DNA from: Campylobacteraceae bacterium
GTDB lineage: Bacteria > Campylobacterota > Campylobacteria > Campylobacterales > Campylobacteraceae
DNA length: 64,000 bases
Assembly (NCBI GenBank): GCA_031263195.1
Contig: JAISGD010000022.1
Coordinates: forward strand, 62,001-126,000
Direction of reading: 5' to 3'
Both the position numbers and the translations under genes were made by a program. The notes beneath the pieces are model-generated. The model was not told the origin of the DNA, ran no database searches, and saw nothing but the letters and a program-made list of their open reading frames with translations. Below, in pieces: positions 8,842 to 18,755 of this stretch (positions are counted from its first letter, which is position 1; each line of letters opens with the position of its first letter).

Positions 8842-9509
8842 TTACTTTAAAAGATGTAAAAATAAATTTTGGCAACTTTAAAAAACCAACACTTGATATA
8901 CCGTTTTTGCAAATAGGAAATAATGTCAAACTTGCCGTTACGGGTATATCCGGCAGCGGCAAAACAACACTTATAAATATTTTATGCGGTTTGGAAAACA
9001 TAGATAGCGGTTCTATATTGTGGGATAATACCGCGTTACATTCGCTTAATCAAATGCAAAAAGACAGATTCAGAGGTGAAAATGTAGGGCTTATTATGCA
9101 AGATTTTCATCTTTATAACGGATTGGGTGTGCTGCAAAACGTTTTGCTACCCTCAAAACTGCGCTATTGTAAAATACCTGAGATAATAGCAAAAAGAGCG
9201 CTGTATTTATTGGAAAGGCTTAATATCCACCAATATTTGCAAAATATTGATACGCTCTCACGCGGTGAAAAACAGCGTGTAGCAATAGCAAGAGCCTTGG
9301 TAAACGCGCCAAAAATAATAATGGCTGACGAACCGACAGCCAGCCTTGATAAAGAGAATGGCAAAGAAGCTGTTAACCTGCTTATCTCTTTGGCAGCTGA
9401 GTTTAAAGCCGCACTTATATGCACTACTCATGATAGAGCTTTAATTGATAAAATGAGTTACTGTTTGGAACTTGAAAAAGGTAAAAAAGTGGAGGCATCT
9501 TTTTTGTGA
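8838..9509 (+). CDS. ABC transporter ATP-binding protein, LolD/MacB type
   Basis: 223 residues with the complete nucleotide-binding domain: Walker A GISGSGKTT (~residue 35), Q-loop LIMQDFHLYNGL, signature LSRGEKQRVAIARAL (~residue 138), Walker B IIMADEPTASLD and H-loop TTHD. The best fit is the LolD/FtsE/MacB group that drives extraction or export rather than import. The start overlaps the preceding gene by 4 bp; the stop overlaps the GTG of the permease frame (GTGA). The ATPase is intact although its partner genes on both sides carry lesions. Confidence 0.9.
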   Translation: MITLKDVKINFGNFKKPTLDIPFLQIGNNVKLAVTGISGSGKTTLINILCGLENIDSGSILWDNTALHSLNQMQKDRFRGENVGLIMQDFHLYNGLGVLQNVLLPSKLRYCKIPEIIAKRALYLLERLNIHQYLQNIDTLSRGEKQRVAIARALVNAPKIIMADEPTASLDKENGKEAVNLLISLAAEFKAALICTTHDRALIDKMSYCLELEKGKKVEASFL

Positions 9510-10693
9510 CAGGGATTATTTGGAGCGATTTTAAAAGAATGTGAGCAGGCAGCTTAATGATTATCCTGCTTATTGCCTCTGTTAGCGGATTTGGACTGTT
9601 TATCACTTTGGAAGAGCGCTCTTTACGTGAGGGAAGCGCAAAAGCAGCACAAAGATTTGATTTAATTGTAGGTGCAGCAGGTAGCGAGACTCAACTTGTA
9701 CTCTCTATAGTTTATCTGCAAAAATCACCTTTGCCTCTGCTGGATGGAAAATATTTTCACGAAATATTGAAGAATAACCTCACAGATTGGGCTGCGCCGA
9801 TAGCTCTTGGGGATTATTATAGAGAATTTTCTATCATTGGCACAACGGAAGCTTTAGTAACGGATGACAATCATCTGAAAATTACAAACGGAAGACTATT
9901 TGAAGAACCGTATGAGGCTGTCGCGGGAACCGGTACCGGACTATCGGTGGGTGATATATTTACTCCTCTGCACGGCGAAGGACATAATGCTCACAGTGAA
10001 GTAAAATATAAAGTTGTAGGTATAGCGCCGTTTTATGAAAACGCATGGGATAAGGCTATTTTTGTCCCGATAGAGAGCGTATGGCACATGCATGGTTTGG
10101 AGGAGTATGACGATGAAAAATATCAGCATAAAGAGCATTACCGCAACCACACTGTACCGCCTATATCTGCCGTTATCGTAAAGCCGAAAACAATCTCCGC
10201 TGCTTACGAATTGCGGAGTATATATAAAAAAGATTTGACACAAGCTGTTTTTCCCGCCGAAATTTTAACCAAATTATACGCGATACTCGGAGATGTGAGT
10301 AAAATACTATCTGATATAGCTTTTGCGAGCGGAGTTTTGGGTGCGATTGTTATTGTCGCCGTTTTGATACTCTATCTTAAGTTACATAGAAGGCAAATCG
10401 CATCTTTAAGAGCTTTCGGTGCAAATGCCAATCATATTTTTATGATGATATGGCTTGGTTTTACAGCACTAATGTGCGTAGGTTACATGGTTGGCACGAC
10501 AGTAGCATTTTTCACTGCAAAATTTATCGCCAATAAGTTATCCGCCGAGCAAGGATTCAAACTGACCGTATGGCTTGAATGGGGCGATATTGGTGCGATG
10601 GCAATCTCCTTAGTCGTCTTATCCGCATTCTTACTAATACCATGTGCACTAATTTATAGATACTCTGCAGCTTGGTGTCTGAAAAACTATTAA
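9506..10693 (+). pseudogene. FtsX/MacB-type ABC permease with in-frame TGA near the start
   Basis: GTG at 9506 overlaps the ATPase stop and opens the frame VTGIIWSDFKRM, which hits TGA at 9542-9544 and continues in the same frame as AGSLMIILLIASVSGFGLF. The remainder (ATG 9557, 378 residues) contains a first membrane helix, a ~240-residue periplasmic MacB_PCD-like domain (AAQRFDLIVGAAGSETQLVL) and three C-terminal helices of the FtsX fold. The stop removes the cytoplasmic N-terminal segment. Re-initiation at ATG 9557 would still give all membrane helices, so partial function is possible. A TGG to TGA change would explain it; sequencing error is the alternative. Confidence 0.7.
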
Positions 10694-10762
10694 TTTACAG
10701 CTATTGGCATTTTTTCCGCTTTTTTGCTATATTTTCATTTTTATTATTTCGTTGGAGTTTTC

Positions 10763-11635
10763 ATGGAAGAGCAAAAACAAAAAATGGGACTGCTTAGTCT
10801 TATTAAAAATATTCTTGGTTTTATCCAAAACCACTTTAAGGCGATGATTTTTCTTCTGATATGCTATCTTATTTTTACCACTTCAAACAACGAGGATAAC
10901 TCAAATCTAATGAGGATAGATTTAAGCGGCACAATACTGGAGAGCGATACAACTCTGGAAATTATCAATAAAGCAGCTCAAAACCATAACATTAAAGGCG
11001 TTTTATTTGTTGTGAATTCTCCCGGCGGCGCTGTTGCTCCGTCATTGGAAATATCTATGGCGATAAAACGTTTAAGCGAGCTCAAACCTGTTGTAGCTTA
11101 TGCGGCGGGTACTATGGCGAGCGGAAGTTACTACGCGTCGGCAAACGCAAATTATATTGTAGCGAATCCCGGCTCTATGATAGGCTCTATCGGTGTTATT
11201 ATGCAAGTACCAAATATTGAAGAACTTTCCAAAAAAATAGGTATTTCTCAGCAAGTCGTGAGAGCAGGTAAATTTAAAGAAGCCGGAACTTTCACGAGAG
11301 AGTGGACAAGCGAAGAGAGGGAGAGTCTGCAAGAGTTGGTAGACGATATATATAATCTTTTTGTAGATGATATTGTTAAGGCACGAGGACTTAATAAAGA
11401 GTTCGTAAATGAGTTTGCCAACGCAAAAGTTTTTATCGCCGCTAAAGCCAAAAGTGTCGGACTTATAGATGAAGTCGGCAGCATAGAGGACGCAAAAGAT
11501 GTTTTGATACAACTCTCGCAAGTACAATATCCTATTTGGAAAAAGCCTGATTTAATTGATAAATTGAGTAAAAAATTTGCTGCACAGACAAAGAGTGAAA
11601 TAAGCTCGTTACTATTCGGAATAAAAACATACTAA
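10763..11635 (+). CDS. sppA: Signal peptide peptidase SppA (S49 serine protease)
   Basis: ATG 10763 is preferred (GGAG six bases upstream); the longer frame from 10724 lacks an RBS. The 290-residue protein has one N-terminal membrane helix (AMIFLLICYLIF) and an S49 domain. VNSPGGAVAPS leads the fold, the catalytic serine sits in YAAGTMASGSYYAS and the catalytic lysine in VRAGKFKEAGTF. It is the short, single-domain SppA type that assembles as an octamer and degrades cleaved signal peptides in the inner membrane. It is followed by the convergent argH with a 21-bp gap. Confidence 0.93.
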   Translation: MEEQKQKMGLLSLIKNILGFIQNHFKAMIFLLICYLIFTTSNNEDNSNLMRIDLSGTILESDTTLEIINKAAQNHNIKGVLFVVNSPGGAVAPSLEISMAIKRLSELKPVVAYAAGTMASGSYYASANANYIVANPGSMIGSIGVIMQVPNIEELSKKIGISQQVVRAGKFKEAGTFTREWTSEERESLQELVDDIYNLFVDDIVKARGLNKEFVNEFANAKVFIAAKAKSVGLIDEVGSIEDAKDVLIQLSQVQYPIWKKPDLIDKLSKKFAAQTKSEISSLLFGIKTY

Positions 11636-11656
11636 TAAAGAACAATAACATCTAAA

Positions 11657-13063
11657 TTAAAAAGCTTGCTTGAGAGTCTTATAACTCTCGAGCCAATCTT
11701 CCATATCTTTTATTTGCGCTAATGTCGAGCTTTTCGCGGTACCGCCTTTTGAATTTCGTGCGTTCATAGAAGCTTCAAGACTTAAAAACCCTATAGCGTC
11801 GTCGCCTATTCTATCGTCTACCTTTTTAAGTTCTTCAATACCAATTTGTGAGATATCTACACCTAACTCGTCTGCTCTCGCGACCGCTTTACCGGTTATA
11901 AAATGAGCCTCTCTAAATGGAATATTGCTACGCGTCACGAGATAATCGGCTAGATCTGTAGCGCTCAAATGCCCTTTGGCGCAAGCTTTAAGCATATTAT
12001 CTTTATTGACGCTCATGGTTTTTAAAGTCTCATTTAGTATTTGAAGGGATATGCCGGCTGTCTCAACGCTGTCAAAAACACCCTCTTTATCCTCTTGCAT
12101 ATCTTTATTGTACGCTAAAGGCAGTCCCTTTAAAACCGTTAAAAGTCCGATAAGATTACCGTAAACTCTACCCGTCTTTCCGCGCAAAAGTTCCGGAACG
12201 TCAGGATTTTTCTTTTGCGGCATTATGGAACTTCCCGTTGAGTATTCGTCGCTTAGCGTGATAAATCTAAATTCCATACTTGACCAGAGTATCAACTCTT
12301 CAGCCAATCTTGAAATATGCATCATCAAAACAGAGATATTAAACAAAATCTCCAACGCAAAATCCCTATCGCTCACGCCATCCATTGCGTTTTTCATAGG
12401 CGCGTTAAATCCAAGCTCTTTAGCCGTTTTTTCTCTGTCTATTGGATATGGCGTGCCGGCTAACGCCGCGCTTCCTAAGGGTGAAAAATTATTTCTTTTG
12501 TAAGAGCTGTCAAATCTCTCAACATCGCGCCTAAACATATACATGTAAGCAAGAAGATGAAAAGCGAGATTAATCGGTTGAGCGTGCTGGAGATGCGTCA
12601 TTCCAGGAAGCAGAGTATCGGTATTTTTTTTGGCTATATCAAGTAACGTTTTAATTAAATTTGTTGTAAAAGAGATAATATGAAGCGAGTTTTTTTGCAC
12701 GTACAGTTTAAAATCAAGAGCGACTTGATCATTTCTGCTTCTTGCCGTGTGAAGTTTGCCGCCTATCTCTTTTCCGACAATTTCGCTAAGCCTCTTTTCA
12801 ACAGCCATATGGATATCTTCGTCTTGTATGTCAAAAACAAACTTTTTACTTTTAATCTCGCTTAAAACCGTTTTAAGTCCGTTTGTAATGGCACTGGCTT
12901 CATCTTTTGTTAAAATACCCTGTTTTTCCAACATAGCGGCGTGCGATAGCGAACCTTCGATATCTTCCTCGTAAATCTTTTTGTCAAACAACAAAGAGGC
13001 GTTAAATCTGTTTAAGAGTTCAGATGCCTCTTTTTTAAATACTCCGGATCTGGATTTTGCCAT
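11657..13063 (-). CDS. argH: Argininosuccinate lyase
   Basis: 468 residues, normal family length. The fumarase/aspartase superfamily signature [12 protein letters not shown] (~residue 275, catalytic Ser loop) is intact, as are the substrate-binding stretches [14 protein letters not shown] and [14 protein letters not shown] (catalytic His). It splits argininosuccinate to arginine and fumarate in the cytoplasm, the last step of arginine synthesis. No other arg genes are near. One TACATGTA octamer lies within the gene around 12539. Confidence 0.96.
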   Translation of the reverse strand: MAKSRSGVFKKEASELLNRFNASLLFDKKIYEEDIEGSLSHAAMLEKQGILTKDEASAITNGLKTVLSEIKSKKFVFDIQDEDIHMAVEKRLSEIVGKEIGGKLHTARSRNDQVALDFKLYVQKNSLHIISFTTNLIKTLLDIAKKNTDTLLPGMTHLQHAQPINLAFHLLAYMYMFRRDVERFDSSYKRNNFSPLGSAALAGTPYPIDREKTAKELGFNAPMKNAMDGVSDRDFALEILFNISVLMMHISRLAEELILWSSMEFRFITLSDEYSTGSSIMPQKKNPDVPELLRGKTGRVYGNLIGLLTVLKGLPLAYNKDMQEDKEGVFDSVETAGISLQILNETLKTMSVNKDNMLKACAKGHLSATDLADYLVTRSNIPFREAHFITGKAVARADELGVDISQIGIEELKKVDDRIGDDAIGFLSLEASMNARNSKGGTAKSSTLAQIKDMEDWLESYKTLKQAF

Positions 13064-13120
13064 TATGATATTTCCTAAAATTCACAATATTATTTCATAC
13101 ATGTAAGCCGTTTTATGTTT

Positions 13121-14710
13121 TTATAAAAATTTCGGTCCGGCTTTTGAATAGTCAAATTCGCTATTTTGGATTACATACTTTTTAAAATTTTTAATAAACA
13201 TTTCTGCTAATTTAACTCTCGTCTCATCATACTGCGTTTTATCGCTCCAAGTATTGCGCGGATTTAAAATAGCGCTGTCAACGCCATTTAGCGATTTTGG
13301 AATTTGCAAATTAAAAATGTCCAGAGTTTCGTACTCGCTATTATTTATACTGCCATCCAAAATAGCGTTTATGCAACCTCTTGTGGCTTTTATACTCATA
13401 CGCTTACCAACGCCATAAACTCCGCCGCTCCAACCTGTGTTTACAAGGAAAACATTTACCTGATGCTTGTCTATTTTTTCACCCAAAAGTTTCGCGTAAT
13501 CGGTCGGATGAAGAGGCAAAAACGCTTCGCCAAAACAAGCGCTGAAAGTCGCTACAGGCTCCGTGATACCTCTTTCTGTTCCTGCGACTTTAGCCGTATA
13601 TCCGCTTAAAAAGTAGTACATAGCCTGTTCTTTATTTAACTTGGATACCGGCGGCAATATTCCAAACGCATCTGCCGTTAAAAAAATGATATTTTTAGGA
13701 TGCCCTGCCATAAGAGTTTGTTCATGATTTTTGATATGCTCTATAGGATATGAAACGCGTGTATTTTCGGTCTTTAAAGCGTCTTTAAAATCCACTACGC
13801 CGTCTTTATTCACAACCACATTTTCCAATAAAGCGTCCTTTTTGATCGCTTCATAAATTTCAGGTTCGCTACTTGGATCAAGATTGATACATTTAGCGTA
13901 GCAACCGCCCTCAAAATTAAATACTCCCTCATCGTCCCAACCGTGTTCGTCATCGCCAATTAATTTTCTTTTTGGATCTGTAGAGAGCGTTGTTTTGCCC
14001 GTACCCGACAATCCAAAGAAAAGAGCTGTATCGCCGTCTTTACCAACATTTGCGGAGCAATGCATGGAGAGTTTATTTTCCAAAGGAAGCCAATAGTTCA
14101 TCATGGAAAAGATGCCTTTTTTCATCTCTCCGCCATACCATGTGCCGCCGATAACGGCGATATTGCTTTCAATATTAAAAATGACGAAAACTTCCGAATT
14201 CAATCCATCTTCTTTATAATCCTCATTTACGCACTTGCAAGCGTTATAAACCGTAAAATCAGGCTCAAAATCAATCAACTCTTTTTCGCTCGGACGAATA
14301 AACATATTTTTCACAAAATGCGCTTGCCACGCGACTTCCGTGACAAATCTAACCCTTTTTCTGCTTGTCAAACTTGCTCCGCAATAAGCGTCTTGTATGT
14401 ATATATCTTTGTTTGAGAGTTGTTTTTTGGCTTTTTCAAGAAGTTTGTCAAAAAGTTGTTTTGATATGGGATGATTGACGCTTCCCCATGCTATATACTT
14501 AGACGACGGATCTTGTTTAACAAAATATTTGTCTTTTGGACTTCTGCCCGTAAAGATACCAGTATCTACCGTGAACGCGCCAAGCTTTGTTAAAACGCCC
14601 TCTTTATTTTGTATCTCATGTTTGAGAATCTCGTCGTAATTTAAATTGTAGAAAATCTCGCCTACGTTGCTAAGCCCCAACTCCTTGATTTTATTCACAT
14701 TCGGATTCAT
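13121..14710 (-). CDS. pckA: ATP-dependent phosphoenolpyruvate carboxykinase
   Basis: Start taken at 14710 ([18 protein letters not shown] just upstream); the frame is open 23 codons further but that extension has no family character. 529 residues. Landmarks: FTGRSPKDK near the N-terminus, the kinase-type P-loop [11 protein letters not shown] (~residue 240) and the metal-binding DDEHGWDD. It converts oxaloacetate plus ATP to PEP and CO2, the entry to gluconeogenesis. The oadA gene upstream on the same strand also acts on oxaloacetate/pyruvate, so the pair covers the PEP-oxaloacetate-pyruvate node, though 0.7 kb separates them. Confidence 0.96.
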   Translation of the reverse strand: MNPNVNKIKELGLSNVGEIFYNLNYDEILKHEIQNKEGVLTKLGAFTVDTGIFTGRSPKDKYFVKQDPSSKYIAWGSVNHPISKQLFDKLLEKAKKQLSNKDIYIQDAYCGASLTSRKRVRFVTEVAWQAHFVKNMFIRPSEKELIDFEPDFTVYNACKCVNEDYKEDGLNSEVFVIFNIESNIAVIGGTWYGGEMKKGIFSMMNYWLPLENKLSMHCSANVGKDGDTALFFGLSGTGKTTLSTDPKRKLIGDDEHGWDDEGVFNFEGGCYAKCINLDPSSEPEIYEAIKKDALLENVVVNKDGVVDFKDALKTENTRVSYPIEHIKNHEQTLMAGHPKNIIFLTADAFGILPPVSKLNKEQAMYYFLSGYTAKVAGTERGITEPVATFSACFGEAFLPLHPTDYAKLLGEKIDKHQVNVFLVNTGWSGGVYGVGKRMSIKATRGCINAILDGSINNSEYETLDIFNLQIPKSLNGVDSAILNPRNTWSDKTQYDETRVKLAEMFIKNFKKYVIQNSEFDYSKAGPKFL

Positions 14711-14779
14711 CTTAATACCTTTATTTGTCAAGTCACAACACCGTAAAGGCGGCTTTTTTGGCTTTTGCAAAACCTTCAA

Positions 14780-15380
14780 GATTGTAAAACGACATTTTTC
14801 ACGAATTATAGACTATATTAAGTAGTATATCGCTTAATTTCGGGTGAAATAAATCTCATTTTTATATCAAATGATTGAGAGGGTTTATCATTTATTGGCT
14901 TTGAAAAAAATTTTAATGTATTTTTACGTAAAAACTTTTGGCTGTTTTTATAGCTTTTTATATATGTCAGCCCTATACATTTTCATTTATATCGACAATA
15001 AAACTATGTTCATCTCCTACTAAAACAAAAAATAAACTAAAAGAGCTAAAACATGCTTGCCAAAATTAAACGATATAATTTTCATCGTTATTTTTTTTAT
15101 AAAATTTTATAACTAAAAAAATTAAAAAGAGAGGCGAATAAAATATACTAAAAATAAAAATTACGCTAAGGAAAATTTATGTTTACTGCTGCTATATGAG
15201 AATTTAAAAATACTGATAATTATAAAGAGTTCTGACCTAAAAAACAATCTATAAAATTGATAATTTTTAACTTCTTTTATCATCAAAAATACTTAAAAAT
15301 CCTTGATATTTCGTTCTTTCAAACACTCTTTATCAGACAAAAAACCATTTAATATTTGGGTTTAAAAAAATTTGAGATTT
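14780..15380. other. AT-rich intergenic stretch, no gene identified
   Basis: About 600 bases between pckA and the oadA terminator with very low GC and no reading frame over ~20 codons with a good RBS. From ATG 15180 (AAGGAAAATTT RBS) a short frame MFTAAI stops at once, and the same frame then reads protein-like for ~60 codons interrupted by stops, which could be a gene remnant. No transfer RNA or riboswitch pattern was recognised. Confidence 0.4.
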
Positions 15381-15381
15381 T

Positions 15382-15432
15382 AAAGAAAAAAGCAGATAAG
15401 CGCCGTGACTGTTAAAAAGTCATAGCGCTTAT
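15382..15432 (-). terminator. Rho-independent terminator of oadA
   Basis: ATAAGCGCCGTGACT (15396-15410) pairs with AGTCATAGCGCTTAT (15418-15432) over a 7-base loop with one mismatch and one G-U pair; on the minus strand it is followed by CTGCTTTTTTCTTTA. It lies 14 bases after the oadA stop. Confidence 0.85.
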
Positions 15433-15445
15433 TAAAAGTTTTATT

Positions 15446-17311
15446 TTAAGATATGGCGCATAAAACTCCACCGCCTTCAACCGCTTGTCCTTGCGATACA
15501 AAAATTTTTTCTATTACGCCGCTTTTTGTCGCGCTTATCTCCGTCTCCATTTTCATCGCCTCAAGCAAAAACAGTATTTGCCCCTCTTTGACACTCTCTC
15601 CCTCTTTAACAAAAATTTTTGAGACGGAGCCCGGAAGTTCGGCTTTTATCATTAAAGCGTTCGCGCTAATCGCTTCATCAGCACTTTTTATATCCTCTTT
15701 TGTCTCGTCTTTGGAAAAATCCGAAGACTCTCCGACATTTGCCGCGACTTTTGTGATTTTGCTTACATCAATCGCCGCGCCTTCTCCTTCCACAACCTGC
15801 ACGTCATATTTTTCACCGTTAACTAAAACCGTATATGAGCCCACGGATGTCTTTACATTCTGAGGCGCGCAGACTTTTTTATCCTCTTGTGCAACGTTTA
15901 CATTGCTGTTTTTACGAACATTTACTTTCGCTTCGCCCTTTAAAAACGCCAATCCTTTATCTTTGCAAGCGGCGACTATAAAAATATTCTCATCCGTAGC
16001 TTCAATGCCAGCTTCTTCGAGCTGATGTCTTACGTAAAGAACCGTTTTTGTTATATCTTTGTCCGCTATGTCCACAGGATCTTCGGTAGTTGTTGGAAGC
16101 TTTAACTGTTCCGAAGCTATCTTGATGATATCTTCGTTTGGTTTCACGGGAGTTTTGCCAAAATACCCTAAAACCATCCTGCCATAACCGTCGGCTATTT
16201 TTTTCCATTTGCCAAATACAACGTTATTAAAAGCTTGCTGAAAATAAAATTGCGAAACAGGAGTTACGCTTGTTCCGTATCCGCCAAGCTCCACTACTTC
16301 TCTCATAGCTTTTATAACTTCCGGAAATTTATTTAAAATATTATTGTCTCTCATCATTTGCGTATTTGCTGTCAGAGCGCCTCCTGGCATAGGCGAAAAC
16401 GGAATTAGTGGTAAAACCTGCGTAGCTTCGGGTGGGAAAAAATAGTCTTTCAAGCAATCTCTTAACACCTCTTCATACTGCAACACCTTATCTATCTCAA
16501 GTCCGCCCAAATCATAATCCTTGCCCTTCACAGCGTGAAGCAGGGTTAAAATATCAGGCTGACTTGTTCCTCCACTTACAGGAGCGGCAGCCAAATCAAT
16601 ACCATCCACGCCAGCTTCCAACGCGGCTAAATAGCAAGCCACGCTAACTCCTGCGGTCTCATGAGTATGAAGTCTTACATGTGTGCCTTCGGGAAGCAGT
16701 TTTTTCGCCATTTTGATAGTTTCATATACTTTTTGTGGGCTTGATGTGCCGCTGGCGTCTTTAAAACACACGCTATCGTACGGAATACCGGTATCCAATA
16801 TCTCTCTTAAAGTCTTTTCATAAAACGCGACATCGTGAGCGCCGGTGCAACCTGGCGGTAAATCCATCATAGTTACGACAACTTCGTGTTTTAGATCATG
16901 TTTTTTTATGCGTTTCGCGCTATAGCGAAGATTATTCACATCATTTAGCGCGTCAAAATTTCTTATCGTTGTCGTCGCGTGTTTTTTAAACATTTTGGCG
17001 TGCAAATCTATAATCTCTCTGCTTCCGGTATCTAACGTAACGGTATTTATTCCGCGAGCCAATGTCTGAAGATTTGCACTAGGACCGGCGGCTTCTCGGA
17101 ATTTGTCCATCATCGTAAACGCGTCTTCGTTCAAATAAAAATACAAAGTTTGAAATCTAGCCCCTCCGCCAAATTCAAAGTGATTTATACCAGCCATTCT
17201 TGCCGCGCTTACGGCGGGTAAAAAGTCGTCCATAAGCACTCTTGCTCCAAATACGGATTGAAAACCGTCTCTAAAAGTCGTATCCATAATATCGATAAAC
17301 TTCTTTGCCAT
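15446..17311 (-). CDS. oadA: Oxaloacetate decarboxylase alpha / pyruvate carboxylase subunit B
   Basis: 621 residues. The N-terminal carboxyltransferase TIM barrel starts with MDTTFRDGFQS (metal and catalytic residues) and contains LHTHETAGVS and PVSGGTSQPD; a conserved PYC_OADA domain follows (to about residue 460). The C-terminus is a biotinyl domain with the biotin site EAMKMETEI (Lys ~586). The same architecture serves as PycB (anaplerotic, with a separate PycA) or as OadA of the Na+ pump. The upstream gene looks like OadG, favouring the oxaloacetate decarboxylase role, but neither PycA nor OadB is in the window, so the assignment stays open. Confidence 0.88.
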   Translation of the reverse strand: MAKKFIDIMDTTFRDGFQSVFGARVLMDDFLPAVSAARMAGINHFEFGGGARFQTLYFYLNEDAFTMMDKFREAAGPSANLQTLARGINTVTLDTGSREIIDLHAKMFKKHATTTIRNFDALNDVNNLRYSAKRIKKHDLKHEVVVTMMDLPPGCTGAHDVAFYEKTLREILDTGIPYDSVCFKDASGTSSPQKVYETIKMAKKLLPEGTHVRLHTHETAGVSVACYLAALEAGVDGIDLAAAPVSGGTSQPDILTLLHAVKGKDYDLGGLEIDKVLQYEEVLRDCLKDYFFPPEATQVLPLIPFSPMPGGALTANTQMMRDNNILNKFPEVIKAMREVVELGGYGTSVTPVSQFYFQQAFNNVVFGKWKKIADGYGRMVLGYFGKTPVKPNEDIIKIASEQLKLPTTTEDPVDIADKDITKTVLYVRHQLEEAGIEATDENIFIVAACKDKGLAFLKGEAKVNVRKNSNVNVAQEDKKVCAPQNVKTSVGSYTVLVNGEKYDVQVVEGEGAAIDVSKITKVAANVGESSDFSKDETKEDIKSADEAISANALMIKAELPGSVSKIFVKEGESVKEGQILFLLEAMKMETEISATKSGVIEKIFVSQGQAVEGGGVLCAIS

Positions 17312-17316
17312 CTCTA

Positions 17317-17520
17317 TTACCTTTGTTTTGATGTATGCAGATTAATAGCCGCTATAATGGCGGCGCAAACGGCGGGATCAGGAGAGCTGGAACTCTCATC
17401 TTGACTGTTTTGGGATTTTTCAAGCAGTGAAAATCGTTTAACAAGCCTTATTTGATAATACAAAACCGCACATAAAAGTGCGATAAAAAAGAATATTAAC
17501 ACAGTTAAGATAACGCTCAA
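17317..17520 (-). CDS. OadG-like oxaloacetate decarboxylase gamma subunit
   Basis: 67 residues: one N-terminal membrane helix (VILTVLIFFFIALLCAVLYYQI), a short Ser-rich linker and a C-terminal PAVCAAIIAAINLH, the AAIxAAIxxH pattern typical of sodium-pump decarboxylase gamma subunits. The gene ends 5 bases before oadA and is surely cotranscribed with it. The gamma subunit anchors the complex and binds Zn2+ through C-terminal residues; the final His fits. Shorter than many family members. Confidence 0.65.
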   Translation of the reverse strand: MSVILTVLIFFFIALLCAVLYYQIRLVKRFSLLEKSQNSQDESSSSPDPAVCAAIIAAINLHTSKQR

Positions 17521-17546
17521 ATCACTCTCCTAAGATAATCGATTTA

Positions 17547-17642
17547 CTAATTATAAAGCAAAGCTTTTAATAGTTCGCTTTGTTTGTCGGTTAAATTTTG
17601 TTTTGCAGGAAAATTTGTTATTTTAGTTACCAAAATTAACAC
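17547..17642 (-). CDS. Possible 31-residue ORF downstream of the 17644 gene
   Basis: GTG at 17642 lies one base after the stop of the preceding gene, so translation could be coupled. The product ends with FPAKQNLTDKQSELLKALLYN, which looks protein-like. It may be a real small gene, or the 3' part of the upstream gene after a frameshift. No homologue is known to me. Confidence 0.3.
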   Translation of the reverse strand: MLILVTKITNFPAKQNLTDKQSELLKALLYN

Positions 17643-17643
17643 T

Positions 17644-17925
17644 TCAATCAACTTTGCACTTTTGATTTAAAAAGAGTCTTGTGGGATCCTGTACGATAGC
17701 GCCGTGTTCGGCTATAGCTTCATCAGATGTTACATACCGCTCATTATAAAGCGGTTTAGAATATAATACCTCATTATCATTCTTGATTTCAAATACCATC
17801 GTTTCATATACTAAAAGATTGTTGTCTTTTTCAAAAAATTTGTGTCTGATTTTCATACTTATGGTAGATATGAGGTAATATTTACCATTGATAGCGATAA
17901 TATTTTTAAGTTCTATCTTTTTCAT
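17644..17925 (-). CDS. Hypothetical 93-residue protein
   Basis: A soluble protein with no signal peptide. Its beta-rich sequence (KYYLISTISMKIRHKFFE..., LLVYETMVFEIKNDNEVLYSKPLYNERYVT) suggests a small all-beta fold, ending DPTRLFLNQKCKVD. RBS AAAGGATATTT precedes the ATG. It is not recognised. It lies between oadG and an intergenic region with a decayed gene. Confidence 0.6.
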   Translation of the reverse strand: MKKIELKNIIAINGKYYLISTISMKIRHKFFEKDNNLLVYETMVFEIKNDNEVLYSKPLYNERYVTSDEAIAEHGAIVQDPTRLFLNQKCKVD

Positions 17926-18009
17926 AAATATCCTTTATGTATAAGGATTGAAATTCTACCATAAAGGATAAAATCCAGACTTAAAGTCTACAATTTTATC
18001 TAACCGTCA

Positions 18010-18660
18010 ATATTCAAAAATAAAAAATTAAATTGAGCAAAATAACTCCTTTAGACATACCGGCTTTTTTAAAGTTAGCATACCGTAAAAAGTTCCTTGA
18101 AATTTGATATTGTAATATCTCTTTATTGTAGATATTCACAGTTATACTATTTATTTTTATAAGACCAAAAATCACCCATTGCCTTGGGTACTGCAATACC
18201 AAGAAAACAGTATGAGCATTTTCACAAAAGAGTGATTGACCTTCTCTCTTTTCTATGCATGCGCAATTTTTCGCCCAAACTACTCTCTGCTGTCTCAAAA
18301 CCCATTTGTGACATCGCCAATAAACCTGCTAATAATATAAAGTTTGCTCCCGCAGCGACGCACCATACAATCAATGATACCTTTTACAAACAATAATATT
18401 TGTTTCATTTGGTTTTTAGTAAGTTGCTCAATCACACTGCGTTTAAGCAAAGTCAATCTTTCATTTTTTAACTATAGCTGTTTAAACCCAAATATAAATT
18501 TTCAAGTTTTAAAAACAGTGCTGCTATCTTTTCCGGCAAAATGATATTTTTTCACCTTCTATAAACAAAACAAATCTTTATATCTATAAAGGTTGCAACT
18601 TCCGTATTTGAGCTTTTTGTCGCAAAACTTACTTTTGCTTTTCTTAAAATCACGAGCAGC
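18010..18660 (-). pseudogene. Decayed gene remnant (membrane-protein-like)
   Basis: In this 830-bp region no intact gene is present, but the minus strand gives protein-like pieces in shifting frames: FATKSSNTEVATFIDIK (~18600), then a hydrophobic AAGANFILLAGLLAMSQ running into MGFETAESSLGEKLRMHRKE (~18360-18240), then FCENAHTVFLVLQYPRQW (~18215-18160). Several stops and at least two frame changes separate them. This looks like an old inactivated gene with a membrane helix. The family is not recognised, and chance similarity in AT-rich DNA is possible. Confidence 0.35.
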
Positions 18661-18755
18661 AATGCGCACTTTCGGCAAAGCTGCATAACTCTTTAAAATG
18701 ATTAAAATACTTATATATCTGAAACACTCTAAACGGACTATGTATATGTTTATTC

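Noticed and set aside
14780-15380. Hidden tRNA or riboswitch between pckA and oadA
   Set aside because: No cloverleaf or known aptamer pattern visible; only AT-rich sequence.
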